DNA from: Tausonia pullulans
Lineage: Eukaryota > Basidiomycota > Tremellomycetes > Cystofilobasidiales > Mrakiaceae
Assembly: GCA_951802195.1 (NCBI GenBank)
Contig: OX637624.1
Span: forward strand, 682,001 to 746,000
Direction of reading: 5' to 3'
DNA: 64,000 bases
Program-made: the position numbers and the translations under genes
Notes under the pieces: generated by a model
Database searches by the model: none
Seen by the model: the letters and a program-made list of their open reading frames with translations, nothing else
Told to the model about the DNA's origin: nothing
Shown here: positions 35,380 to 51,042 of the stretch, in pieces
Layout: each line of letters begins with the position of its first letter
How positions within the stretch are numbered: the first letter of the stretch is position 1

Positions 35380-37530
35380 ATGGCAACCAAGGCAAAGAAC
35401 GAGAGAGTCCTTGAGGACCTCCTCAAGGTCCCCGGAAACGGTCAGTCGCAGACCAGCGCTGCCTGGTCGGGCGGGGAGGGACCTCCGGCCTCTCGCCCTA
35501 GGCAACGGTCATCGCGTCTGCCCGCCGACCCGTCAGCTCATCGCTCACGGCCCCCGTTTTTGGTCTCTCGACACAGAGGTCTGCGCCGACTGTAGGGCGC
35601 CCGCGCCGAGATGGTGCAGCTGGAACAATGGTCCGTCCGTCGTCCGTCGTCGGGCTGTCTCTCTGCCCTGACTGACGGGTTCCTCGGCCCACTTCCCATC
35701 CTTCCTTTGCTAGGCATCTTGCTCTGTGTCGCATGCGCGAGCATTCACCGCAAACTTGGAGTGGGTCCTATCTTCTCTCCAGCTCACTTGCGGCCAGGTC
35801 CTGATGTCCTTTTGCTGTTCTCAGACGCATATTTCCAAAGTCAAGAGCATCACCCTCGAGTGAGTGCGGGTGCAAGTCGCCGAGCCCGCATCGTCCGGAG
35901 TCGGCCGGGAGCGAGCACGAACAATGGCTGACTGACACACCCTTCGACAGCACCTTTACGCGAGAGCAGGTCGAATCAATCAGGGTGATGGGCAACATCA
36001 AATCGAACGAACTCATCGCTAACGACGACATGAGGGTGGGTCTGACTTTTCAAACGACGGCCGACACATCGTCGGCCCGAATGGCCCGCTCTGCTCCCCT
36101 TCGTACGCCCAAGCTGACATTATTACTGACTTCAGAACCCCCCACCCACAAACTTTGACGAGACGACGCGAGGAGCCGAGCTCGAACGGTGAGTTGGAGT
36201 CTAGTCAGAAATGCTCGTATCAGTCGGCTGATGCACATGCCACTTCTCTCGCGTCAGATATATCCGACGAAAGTACACCTCTCCTCCGGCCCCCAAGAAG
36301 CCCGTTACATTCCGGGACTCGCCCTCACCTCCCCCCGCCCTGACAAAGCAACCCCCTCCTCGCTTCCCAACTACTGCTTCTTCCGGCACGAATGGCCACC
36401 TCTCCGTCGATCCTCCGGCCCGTGCCCGATCCACTCCCCTCCCCGCACCCATCCCACCTGTGCCAGAGGAGCGCAAAACGCCCGTCTTCGGCGCAACGCT
36501 TGAGAACCGAACGTCTAAGCCCCATCCGGGGGGGATCGAGCCCATGCGCCGGGGCAGGCCGAGCTCGACGGTGCCGTCGGCGTCGGCTCAGCAGCAACAG
36601 TTCCAGCAGCATCAGTCGGTGCAGCAGCCGCAGCAGCAGCAGATTCAGATGCAACAAGGGGGAATGACACTCTCAGGCGACATGGGAGGGTTTGCGGTGC
36701 CAGGGTACCAACAGCAGCCGCCGTTGCAGTATCTCTCGAACCCGGCGGCGGGCCCATCGGCGTTCCAGCAGCAGCAATTGACGGCGGCGACGCAGCAGCT
36801 CACCGGCGCTTTTGCCGATCTGCTATCGATCCAGCAGAGTGGCCCCGTCTCGACGCCTACCTCGCAGTTCCAACAAACTCCGTACGGCCAGCAGCAATCT
36901 CAGCCCCAGCCCACCTCCATGGCCTTCGCCTCCTCCACCCCCCCCGCCTTTCAGCAGCAGCAGCAAACTCGGAGCGTCAGCATGCCCATCTCCAGCGGCA
37001 CGGGCGCTGGGAGCGCGTTCAATCCTGGCAACCCCTTCTTCCAGAACGGCCAGCTCGCGCAGAGCCCGTACCAGCAGCCGACGATGGGCCAGACCACGGC
37101 GGGAGGAGGGTTCCCGTTCCGGGCGCAGACAGCCCCTCAGCAACAGCCGATGTACCCTCAAAGGCCGCTGAACGCGTTCGCCGCCACGTCTGTAGGCGGA
37201 GGCTTCGGCCAGCAGCAGCAACCGCAGCAGTCGGCGATGGTATACCAGACGACGGGGCAGTCGCTCTTTGGTCAGGCCCAGCAGCCTCAGCAGCAGCAGC
37301 AGCAGCAGCAGAACGGTATGATGGGCTATCAGGTGACAGGGCAGTCGCTCTACGGTGGTGGGAGTGGTGGAGTCGGACAACAGCAACAGCAACCGTCGGC
37401 CTTTGGAATGATGGGTCAGCAGCAGCAGCAGCAGCCCCAGCAGCAGCCGAGTTTCAACTCGGCTGGAGGTTTCGCGGCGGGAATGATGCCGCCTGGGCGG
37501 CAAGGTGGGGGCGGGTGGAGCGGGATGTGA
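35380..37530 (+). CDS. ArfGAP with glutamine-rich tail (SMAP/AGE2/GTS1-like)
   Basis: GTPase-activating protein for Arf GTPases in membrane traffic. It starts MATKAKNERVLEDLLKVPGN. The Arf-GAP zinc finger is complete: CADCRAPAPRWCSWNNG, then IFVCVACASIHRKLG, then HISKVKSITLDTFTREQVES. The finger arginine (in HRKLG) is present. The domain ends with ELERYIRRKYTSP. A Pro/Ser-rich linker follows, then from about 36590 a long Gln-rich, Asn-poor tail with NPF-like motifs (NPGNPFFQNG) and repeated TTGQSLFG/VTGQSLYG units. This layout fits the Smap/Age2/Gts1-type group of single-finger ArfGAPs. Five to six exons. The last, long exon runs from about 36259 to the stop. Which subfamily it belongs to is unsure, so no symbol is given. 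Confidence 0.88.
36590..37480 (+). repeat. CAG/CAA-rich glutamine repeat region
   Basis: Within the ArfGAP coding region, many runs of CAG with some CAA encode Gln stretches of four to eight residues (for example near 36628-36655, 37284-37311 and 37420-37447). The mixture of CAG and CAA argues for selection on the protein, not only slippage. Confidence 0.8.
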
Positions 37531-37815
37531 AGGGAAGATATGAGCGCTCAGGTTGCCTGCATGAGGGTGTCAGCAGCGTGGATGTATGAATAAAGGTGCA
37601 ATATGCTAGAATCAGAATTCCTTGGCACTATCAAATGAGCGGATCGTCGAGGTAGAGAAAGGAGGTGAGGGAGTCGCAGAAGCAGCCCTGCACGTGAGCA
37701 GACGAGAGACGAGACGCGCCTGTCGCTGACGTCTCACCAACGGCCAACGGCTCTTATCCTCCCTCGACAGTTGCTCTCTCGTCCGGCCCCGCTCTGGGCT
37801 GCCTACATCAAGAAG

Positions 37816-39062
37816 ATGTCAAAGTTCACCGAGATCAATCTGCCGACTGTCCACGAGCTAGCGGACCTGCTCGACCTGCACGACGAGGAGCGACTCGAGG
37901 AAGCTATCGAAGCTGTCAGTCGCGCTGGCTCTGCCCGAGTCCGAGGAGAGGGGCGCTCACTCCTGCTACGGCTCTTTAGGTCCATGACGCTTGCAGTCTA
38001 TCGGATGACCCCTCCACGTCCCGACGAGGACTCGTGCTGCTGGTAAGTTTGGCGGACGCAGGAGTCGCCGCGCGTGATCGCGTCCCTCCACCTTCGCGCG
38101 CGCGGAGTCGTCGCAACTGACTCATTCCTGCTCCTCCTTCGCAGGCCGAGTTCGAAGCCACCTACTTCAAGGAGTACATGAATGCCGTCATTCAGATGGA
38201 CGACCTCTTCGCCCGATGGCAGGGTCTCTCGCTCATAGCGCACGGTAATGGCAAGGTCCACCTCGTCCGGCTCGGTCTCGCGGACCGACCGCTTGCCACT
38301 CGGATCTTTGAGGCGGTCTTGCATTGTTCGCAGTTACTGGTTCCACTGGGATTGAGAACGGAGTCAAGCGGACATGTCCAGCTCTCTGTTAGTTCTCGCT
38401 TGCCGTCTCAACTACACACACCCTAATCGAGCCCTCTTCCCCCATCCTCACCGCTCAACCAACCAGCCCAAGGCTCAACGCGACATTATGATACAGCTCC
38501 TCATCTTCTTTCAAATCTACCTCGCCGCGCTCGACCCACCAGTCTCCTCCCTCCCTTACCACACCGCCCGAACGCGCCTCCTCGTCGAAGCGTGTCGGTC
38601 GCTTGTCGACCTCTCCCGACAACCAGGGTTCCCCGCGGAGCTCGATGGCCCTCCCGTTCTCGGCGCTGTGATTGCTGAGAGGCTCCTCACACCGGGTGGG
38701 AGTGAGAGGGCTAAGGCGGCCGTGAGGGAAGTGGCGGAGACGTGGGACCCGCTGAGAGTGTGTCATGCCAGGAGATTGTCACCGCCTTGTAACACGACAG
38801 GGTCATTGCAGGCTTGTAGTAGGGTGAGGAGGGGTCTGTTCTCCTTCTACCACTCATGTTCTATCGCTGACGTGGCACTGTTGTGGCCGTCTGGCAGTGC
38901 AAGTCGGTGACGTACTGCGGACCCGGTAAGTATTCTTCTCTTGCTCTCGCTCTCTCGCCTTCAGCTCCTGCTAAGACACCCCAACCGTCCGCTCACTTTT
39001 CAGAGCACCAGAGATTACATTGGACCGAGCACAAGCCCGTCTGCTTTCCACCAGCGTGGTGA
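37816..39062 (+). CDS. MYND zinc-finger protein B
   Basis: Paralogue of the gene at 5842-7145. It starts MSKFTEINLPTVHELADLLD and continues LHDEERLEEAIEA; after the first intron comes VHDACSLSDDPSTSRRGLVL, then AEFEATYFKEYMNAVIQMDD. The middle has SLIAHGNGKVHLVRLGLADR and RIFEAVLHCSQLLVPLGL. The last exons give TGSLQACSRCKSVTYCGP then EHQRLHWTEHKPVCFPPAW and stop. This is a MYND finger in which a His stands where many family members have the sixth Cys (YC..xHQ), and the first Cys pair (CHARRLSPPC) is unusually wide. Introns fall after EAIEA, before AEFE, after VQLS, after ACSR and inside the Glu of EHQ; four of these match protein A exactly. An upstream in-frame alternative start is not needed. 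Biological role unknown; an adaptor is the usual guess for MYND proteins. Confidence 0.82.
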
Positions 39063-39471
39063 CAAAGTAGTTTTGGAGTGGCCTGAAGGCTGGTTGGAGA
39101 TAGGTCCGTAACATCCATCCTCATGGCTGTGCGCCTTCCACTCGCTGACGTTCTTCGCCGTCCGATTTTGTCGGCAGATGGAGGGATGAAACGAGGAGCA
39201 ACCTGGTTTTGCTGGTGTATTGCATGTATCAACGCTCACGTAGAGCGCGGAACGAGCGCCAGAGTCATGGCCTTGAGCCCGAGTACTGTAACTTTCCGTT
39301 CCCGAATTTGAGAATGATGTCTCATGGCCTGCTCTGAACTTACGGTTTCCCAGCATTAGGACGTCTTGTCTGCCATGTCGTTCGGAAATATCCTTACGTG
39401 CTTCAACCACCGATGTTCCACGTACATCGCATCACCTTGCCCTTCTCTTCCTCCAATCAACAGATCCCATT
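39063..39471. other. Intergenic region between convergent MYND-B and PEX39
   Basis: 409 bp holding both 3' ends. No ORF with recognisable content, no RNA gene and no repeat seen. Confidence 0.4.
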
Positions 39472-40249
39472 CTAATCTCGCTCCCAAGGCTTCTTCCTCG
39501 GCTGAAGTATCTCCACATCCTTGGGCTCCTGAGGTTTGAATCGATAACATCAGCTCTCATTCCTCTTGAATACATCTGACGGCGCGTGTGAGATACGACA
39601 CCAACCTCGACGACTTTCTCCTCTATATCCATCACTGGGATCTCATCGACTCGCCCCGATGCTATTAGCGACGCCAGCTTCTGAAATGGCAAAGGGGGTG
39701 GCGGCTCGGCGCGAGCAGCAGGAGGAACAGCAGGGTGGGATGATGGGTAGGACGAGGAGGTAGGAGCGGCGCCAGCGAGGACGGCTTCGCTCCGAGACGA
39801 GGAAGAAGAGGAAGAAGGCAAGGAGGGTGGAGGAGCAGCAACCAGGTGTGATGACACAAGCTCTGCTGCTGCTGTAGAGTCCGAGCGAGATGCCAGCCAA
39901 GCATTCAAGCCTAGGAGGGACACGGGCTCTTGGGTCCTGAAGAAAACGGGACGCGTCATTGATCAGTGCGAAGCGACGTCAGGAACAACGCAACGTCGTC
40001 CTCACCTGGAGAAGTAGAAGACCTTGGCTTTCAGGACAAGGTCGTCCCTAGATGAGGGGCCGCCGAGGTCGAGCCTGCTGAGAAGCCGGTTGAAGACCGT
40101 CTGCAGGAGGGTAGGGACGCAATTGTCAGTGAGACGAATCCGCGTGTAAGCGAGATTAGGATATAACGAACGGTGAATTCAGCGTCCTTGTCGAAATCAT
40201 AATCCTCGAAGCGCCGGTAGAGGGCGTCTTCGTTCTGTGAGGAAGTCAT
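39472..40249 (-). CDS. PEX39: Peroxin 39 (KPWE-motif PTS2 import co-factor)
   Basis: Small cytosolic peroxin (186 residues) that helps PEX7 carry PTS2 cargo; the family was recently named from yeast Yjr012c and human C6orf226. Four exons, all checked for frame: 40172-40249, 40006-40100, 39606-39936 and 39472-39528. The N-terminal helical domain reads NEDALYRRFEDYDFDKDAEF and ends LVLKAKVFYFSR. A Ser/Pro/Ala-rich linker follows (VAAPPPSLPSSSSSSSRSEA). The C-terminal KPWE domain starts PLPFQKLASLIASGRVDEIP and ends EILQPRKKPWERD just before the stop; KPWE is the PEX7-binding motif shared with PEX13. Introns are 69-77 bp; the first has a GTTCGT donor. The final exon carries the whole KPWE motif, so skipping it would remove PEX7 binding. 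Divergent from RPS17. The family call is strong from both conserved ends; function is inferred by homology. Confidence 0.85.
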
Positions 40250-40913
40250 CAGTGCGTGATGGTTAAGGGTCGACGCGATGGTCGGCGAGGGCCGATGGAG
40301 AAGGAGTCAGGAGTGACTCGTGGATTCAAAGCGCAGCGTCTGCCGTGCTCCATCTTCTCTTCGATCATATAAATTACCACTGATAATGAGAGGACCTAAC
40401 ATGTCTGAGTGCAACTAGGAGGAAAAGTGTTGATGAGGAGGTGAGACGGCGTGCAAGAGGTCCGTGGACGAGCGCAGTGTCTTCTGTCCCTGAGAGTTAT
40501 GTAGAATTCAGCAAGCGAGGCACGCGAAGAAGAATAGCGGCACCTCTGCTGAAATCGTCTTGAGTCTATGAGAGATCACTCATCGCTTGTTTACTGGATC
40601 ACTTGATGGCAAGGCATTCCTTCCACGTCGGCAGCAACGCGCGCGCGTCGTCTGATTGCAACCACGCATCTCACGAAAACAATGATAGTTTAGGTTTAGT
40701 TCTCCGGCGAGAGCGGCTTGGATCAAAATTCATACGAAACTCTGAAGTCTGTAAGATGGTCAGGTTGCTTTGGTTGTCATGGAGCCCGGTGGAGCGGCCT
40801 TGCGCAGAGAATTCTCCCACTTCGAGTGAGACGCCCTTTCTCTTCGCTTGTTCCCTCGAACCAGACCACCGCTCTTTTTCCGCCCTTCCCCCTTCACACC
40901 TCAAGCAGCCAAA
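40250..40913. promoter_or_regulatory. Divergent promoter, PEX39 / RPS17
   Basis: 664 bp between the two start codons. The side next to RPS17 ends in a pyrimidine-rich stretch (about 40865-40902) just before the ATG, which is typical of ribosomal protein transcripts. An AT-richer stretch lies near 40370-40400. No named site assigned. Confidence 0.45.
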
Positions 40914-41945
40914 ATGGTTAGGCCTCTCTCTAGAGCGCCTCGAGAGCATTGTCGTCCAGCACAAGGGACGAAGGGCGAGGTTGCAGACTGTCGAGGGCCT
41001 CTCATGGCTGAGGAATAGCGAGCTGAGCTTGAGGAGGGTTGAGTCTCATGGCTCGACTCTCTTCTGTCTCTTCATCCTTCTCTCTCTTGCTTATGGCCCT
41101 TGTTGAGGTTGCTCCTTCATCCTTGCAACACTGAAAGAACAGACGGGTTGGACGAGCGAGCAGGCGTGCTGCTTTTGCGCGCTGCCCCTCCCCTCTTTCT
41201 TTGCAAGGATGCTAGTTCGACGCACCTCTCTACAGCGCTGTGTCCTTCGATTCCCAGACTCCAGCATATCCGACCTCGCCCCTCGAGATGCTGTCTTTTT
41301 TTCTCTCTACTCCGTTGATGAGACCACCCGACGGCTGACTCGTTCTTCACTTCGTCTCTTTGTAGGGACGCGTTCGCACCAAGACCGTCAAGCGTGCTTC
41401 GCGCGTTATGATCGAGAAGTACTACCCCAGGCTCACGCTTGACTTCCAGTGCGTCGCCACCTCTTCCTCGCAATTTCGAACTGCTTTTCATTTGACCTCC
41501 TCATTTTAGCACCAACAAGCGCATCGCCGACGAGGTTGCCATCATCCCCTCCAAGCGCCTCCGCAACAAGATTGCCGGCTTCACCACTCACCTCATGAAG
41601 CGCATCCAGAAGGGTCCCGTCCGCGGTATCTCCTTCAAGCTCCAGGAGGAGGAGCGTGAGCGCAAGGACAACTACGTCCCTGAGGTCTCCGCCATCGCCG
41701 TCCCCGAGGGTGGCCTCGAGGTCGACCCCGACACCAAGGTGCGTCGTTACTCGCTCCAGATTTGACTTTCCTATCAATTGTTCTGACGCGCTGTCTCCCC
41801 CCTTCAGGACCTCCTCCGCTCCCTTAACATGGACAACATCCCCGTCACCGTCTCGGCCCCGATCGTTGCCTACAACGCTCCCGAGCGTGGCCCCCGCGGC
41901 GCTGGCCGTGGTGGACGCGTTGTCCCCGGTGCTGGACGCAACTAA
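40914..41945 (+). CDS. RPS17: 40S ribosomal protein eS17
   Basis: Small-subunit ribosomal protein, 150 residues, coded by four exons: 40914-40916, 41366-41448, 41510-41738 and 41808-41945 (453 nt in all, in frame). It reads [20 protein letters not shown], then [40 protein letters not shown] and [20 protein letters not shown]. The C-terminus is fungal-like with a Gly/Arg tail ([18 protein letters not shown]). Exon 1 is only the ATG, separated from the rest by a 449-bp intron, a common layout for ribosomal protein genes. Length matches the fungal family (about 135-150). The codon use is more biased to C-ending codons than its neighbours, as expected for high expression. Convergent with UBP12 (247 bp apart). 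Confidence 0.96.
40917..41365 (+). other. Long first intron of RPS17
   Basis: 449 bp, several times the usual intron in this window, starting right after the ATG (GTTAGG donor, TTTGTAG acceptor). I looked for C/D or H/ACA snoRNA boxes. A C-box-like TTGATGAG near 41313 is followed too soon by CTGAC (about 30 nt) to be a snoRNA. Its length suggests a regulatory or hosted element, but none is proven. Confidence 0.7.
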
Positions 41946-42192
41946 GCAAGAGGATCGTGTATCGACCCTGCACTATGTTCTATGCTTAGCTCGCCCCCAT
42001 GTTGCCCGTGTGTTCAAAGAAAGTGCTGGTTTCTGTGAAAAGGGCAATTTGACTGCGTGACCTTCGATCCGTTTCCGGTATTCTTCGAGCTGTCACTATC
42101 CTTTCGTCTCCACAAAGTCTCGTCCAGAAACAGCATTCTCAGTATGGGCAAAGAGAAAGAAAGAGAATGAAGCAGAATGGGATTTCGGACGA

Positions 42193-47537
<5,345 letters not shown>

Positions 47538-47712
47538 TGTGTGTTTCAAAGAGAGAGGGTGTGGTGGTCGATGTCGAAGGGGGGAGGGGGCAGCGCGGCC
47601 GCTGGTCTCACTGCTGCCCCCCTCACCCGTCGCTCTCGGCCGGCATAGACCCGCACATCATCATCAACTCGACCCCCCACACCGTCCTCTCCACCCACCA
47701 CGACGACGACGC
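47538..47712. promoter_or_regulatory. Short divergent promoter, UBP12 / CCZ1
   Basis: Only 175 bp separate the start codons, the tightest head-to-head pair in the window. A CCCCC-rich stretch and CACC words occur; no TATA box. Confidence 0.4.
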
Positions 47713-50198
47713 ATGTCGCCCTCGCTCGCCTATCTCATTATCTCCAGCCCGGCCCTCGCCGGCGTACGCCCTCCTTCCTCGGATGGCAATGGCGACGCCG
47801 ACGGAGACGAGTGGGACGAGGACCAGGCTGAGGCCGCCCAAATCGTTCTCTACGCCCAAGGCTCACCAGGTCTCCCGATGCCCTCGCGCGACACCATGCT
47901 CCGTCATCTCGGTCTCGCACAGGGTCTTGACCACTTTGCTAGGTGAGAAAGGAACGTTTTGAGGTTTGAGATCGCTGTACTCACCTCGTCTGGCCCAGCA
48001 TGTTCGCCCCTTCAAGCCCGGCGACGCACATCGGCTCGAGCCGGTCGACGCTCGTCACCGTCTCGCCCGAGCCAGGCTTCTTCCTCCACGTCGTGAGTAA
48101 GCTTGTCAGGTGTCTCTTTGGCAGCGTTGGGAAGCGGACTGAGCCTGGCAACCACCACAACGGCGCGCGTCCGCCTCCAGAACATCACTCTCAAGTCCCG
48201 CGCGTCATCCACTGCGCCGTCGTCGTCCTCCGGTGCGCGCTCGTCTGCTACTCAGCCAGGCCACCGTCCGCCACCTGAGCTCGTCGAAGCCGTCCTCCTC
48301 CATGCGTACGCCCGCTTCCGAGTTTGTCCTGCATCCTTCCTCTCTCACTGCTTCGTGGTTCTGAGGTCCGCGGTCTGACTTTGAGTTCTCGCTGTCCCCT
48401 AGCTTCTCCACGGGCCCTTTCAGACAATCTTAGACCGAGCCGGCCGCAAGGCGCTCGACGACGCGGCGCGCATGTACTGGAAGGGTTGGGCAGCACTTTG
48501 GGGCGAGGAACTTGAGTGTGGCAGCCAGGGAGCAGCGGTCTCGGTGGAGAGACTGCTTGGAGGTAAGTCACGTCGCTTGGGCCTGGCCTGCCTGTCTCAT
48601 GCTCTGACTGGCCAAACGGCACACAGGTCGTCTGCCCCCCATCTCGTACGCTCATGAAGACTCGGACGATCCGTCGCCTCACGCAGAGCCAGCTTCCGAT
48701 CCCTCCTCCACTGAATCTGCAGGCGTCACGGCCCCACCTTCCTTCCCACCAACGTCAACTCTACTCTCGAACACGGCCATCTATCAACTCACACCCTCGC
48801 ACGGCCTCCCTCCTGACCTCCTCCACTACCTTCTCACGCTTCTCCCGGACCCCACACCGGGCCCTTCTTCATCCTCCGCGGCATCCTCCAGAGAGACTTC
48901 AAGTCAGCGCCTTGCTGGGTCCCACAGCTCAGGGCGCACGGTCTCCGATAGCAGCACGATCGGCGGCGTAGGTGGGTGGCTCAACTCGACAAGCCTCGGC
49001 ATCGGCGGCCTTGGTACTTGGGTTGGAGGCGGGGATTCGTCACGGGCGACCGCGCCGAGGAGAGGCGCTTCGCCAGGACCGTCACCGATGGATCGTATCT
49101 CCTCATCAGCTGCTGGGACGACGAGAAAATGGTACTCTGGCGCAGGGCTCGTGGATTTCTTTACTCCCTCGGCGTCGTCGACCGCCTCATCCGACACATG
49201 TGGTGGGGCTGCTGCACCTAGCACGGCGCTCTGCGACTTGCCTGTAGTAACAGAGACGCACTTCACCGCCGAGTCAACGCCCATCTCATCTCTCGTTCTT
49301 CCTGCCCCTTCTCCCTCGGACCTGCCAGCTTCCTCATCATCTACACTATCCAGCTCATCGGCGCTGTCCCCGCCCGACGCAAACCTAGAGAGTCTCACCT
49401 CTCTCCGGGAAGCGATGGCTTCAACCCTCCCTTCGCCGGAACCTCGCGCGCTGGCTTGGTCCGAGCACGAGGTCTGGCTCGCCCCAGCTGAGGGTAGTGG
49501 CGGAGAGAAGAAAACATGGGAGAAGAGAGTCGTCAAGCATGCTCTGGTGCGCGCTCACTTCCCTCTCCTTGCACAAGCTCCCTCTCGCTGATGCCCTCCT
49601 GTTCTCTCTTCAGGTCCACTGCCCTGCCCCAACGATGACCCCACCGACACTCTTCGCTTTCCTCTCTCCACTCGACACATCCACCACCACCCCTCTTCCC
49701 CTCCCAACCGAAGCCTGTCTCTTCAATCTCCTCCCCCTCCCCAACTCGACCCTCTCAACCAATCTCCCTCCCTACCTCCTCCTCACCACCCCCTCAGCAC
49801 GCGCTACTCCAGCATGGGACGCACGCATTTCCCCTTCCTCCTCGTCTTCATCGGCAGGTCAGGCTGCAGCTCCATTGAAGGGCCGGGACGCTGAAGAGCG
49901 CTCCTTTCTCCGATCGCTCGCCCTGCTGAGGAGCGATCCAAGCATCAAGGAGACGGTGGCTCGCTCAGGGTTGCTGTCCAAGTGGACTGTTGCAAGGCGG
50001 GCTAACAATGGAGGAGGAGGGGAGAGGGGAGACGCGGCGGCGTTGTTGGTTGTTGAGGGGAAGGGAGTCAGTTTTGGGGAGGTTGACAGTGAGTCTTTGC
50101 TTGACGTAGCGCTGGCTGGAGGGGGCGCAGCTAAAGGGTTGCAATTCTCAACAGCGCGGATCAAGTCGCTTGTGCGTAGACATAAGGCTTTCGCTTGA
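47713..50198 (+). CDS. CCZ1: Vacuolar fusion protein Ccz1 (Mon1-Ccz1 Rab7 GEF)
   Basis: Subunit of the Mon1-Ccz1 complex that activates Rab7/Ypt7 on late endosomes and autophagosomes. The first longin domain opens MSPSLAYLIISSPALAG and continues AAQIVLYAQGSPGLPMPSRD, TMLRHLGLAQGLDHFARMFA and VSPEPGFFLHV, the conserved INTU/CCZ1/HPS4 pattern. An exon gives ELVEAVLLHAYARFRLLHGP and LDDAARMYWKGWAALWGEEL. A long Ser/Pro-rich region (about 48650-49450) follows with no visible fold. The end regains structure: KKTWEKRVVKHALVHCPAPT, AEERSFLRSLALLRSDPSI and FSTARIKSLVRRHKAFA. About seven exons. The final third is far more Ser-rich than in yeast Ccz1, which suggests fast evolution of the tail. Domain call rests on the N-terminal block. 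Confidence 0.82.
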
Positions 50199-51042
50199 TC
50201 GGAGGACTAGGGAGATAGAGAAGGGTAGATGACGATACATAAGGTCTGAGAATATTTCTGCACAGCTCATTAATGAAGTTCAATGCGGATGCACTTAGAG
50301 AAAAATAAAAGCTGAGCTCAGCACATGGGTGAATTGTGGCGACTTCGCGACGACTATTCAGCGAATGGCACCTGCGGTGGACGCAGACTGCAGACAGACC
50401 ATACCGAAGTCCGTTCTAACTCGTAGCAACTGCCACATTCATCAGGGTTCAAAACAGTTGTCACCTCAGGTTCTGGCTTGAGACACTAGCCTGTCGGAAC
50501 TTCAACTCCATTCCAGCCTCCAGTCTCAAGTCTGCGGATATCGCCAGCTACCACATCTCATGAGATCTGAAAAAGAATATCCCATCGATGCATGCTACAC
50601 CCAGACCATTCATCTTCTATCAATGACATCACAAACAGATCAACACGATACAGCGTAAATCTCGTTTGTGAGGAGACTGACTACCACGTTGACAATCAGA
50701 TGGGAACGGCGCAGTTAGCGCACGCTCGCAAGTCACCCGAGGGCACGACCAGTGTCGAGACTCCTCCAGACAAGATGGCCAGGAGGCAGCCTATCGAACC
50801 TCTCCTCCTCCCGGCAACCACCACAGGACGTTTGAGCTCCGGAAGTTGACTTTGCCAAATGTCACCGAGATAAAACCAAGGCAACAACGGAGCGATGACG
50901 CTCGCTGCTCTGCCCGCGATCGGAGCGATGCTCTGCTAAGCCGGCGGCACCTTCGCTTCCTCCCCTCCACTAACTACCACCATCCCCCCCCCCCGGACGA
51001 CGCACTTCCTCCTCCTCCCACTCGCTCCTTCTCGCCTTGTGC
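50199..51042. other. Intergenic region, AT-richer
   Basis: 844 bp between CCZ1 and the MsrB gene. GC is lower than in the genes, with AT-rich words near 50265-50310. A GGTTCAAAAC word at about 50445 resembles a tRNA B box, but no A box or acceptor stem fits, so no tRNA is called. Nothing else recognised. Confidence 0.4.

Noticed and set aside
41300-41345. C-box-like TTGATGAG with nearby CTGAC in the RPS17 intron
   Set aside because: The spacing of about 30 nt is too short for a C/D snoRNA and no guide region fits.
50436-50460. GGTTCAAAAC word resembling a tRNA B box
   Set aside because: No matching A box, anticodon arm or acceptor stem around it.
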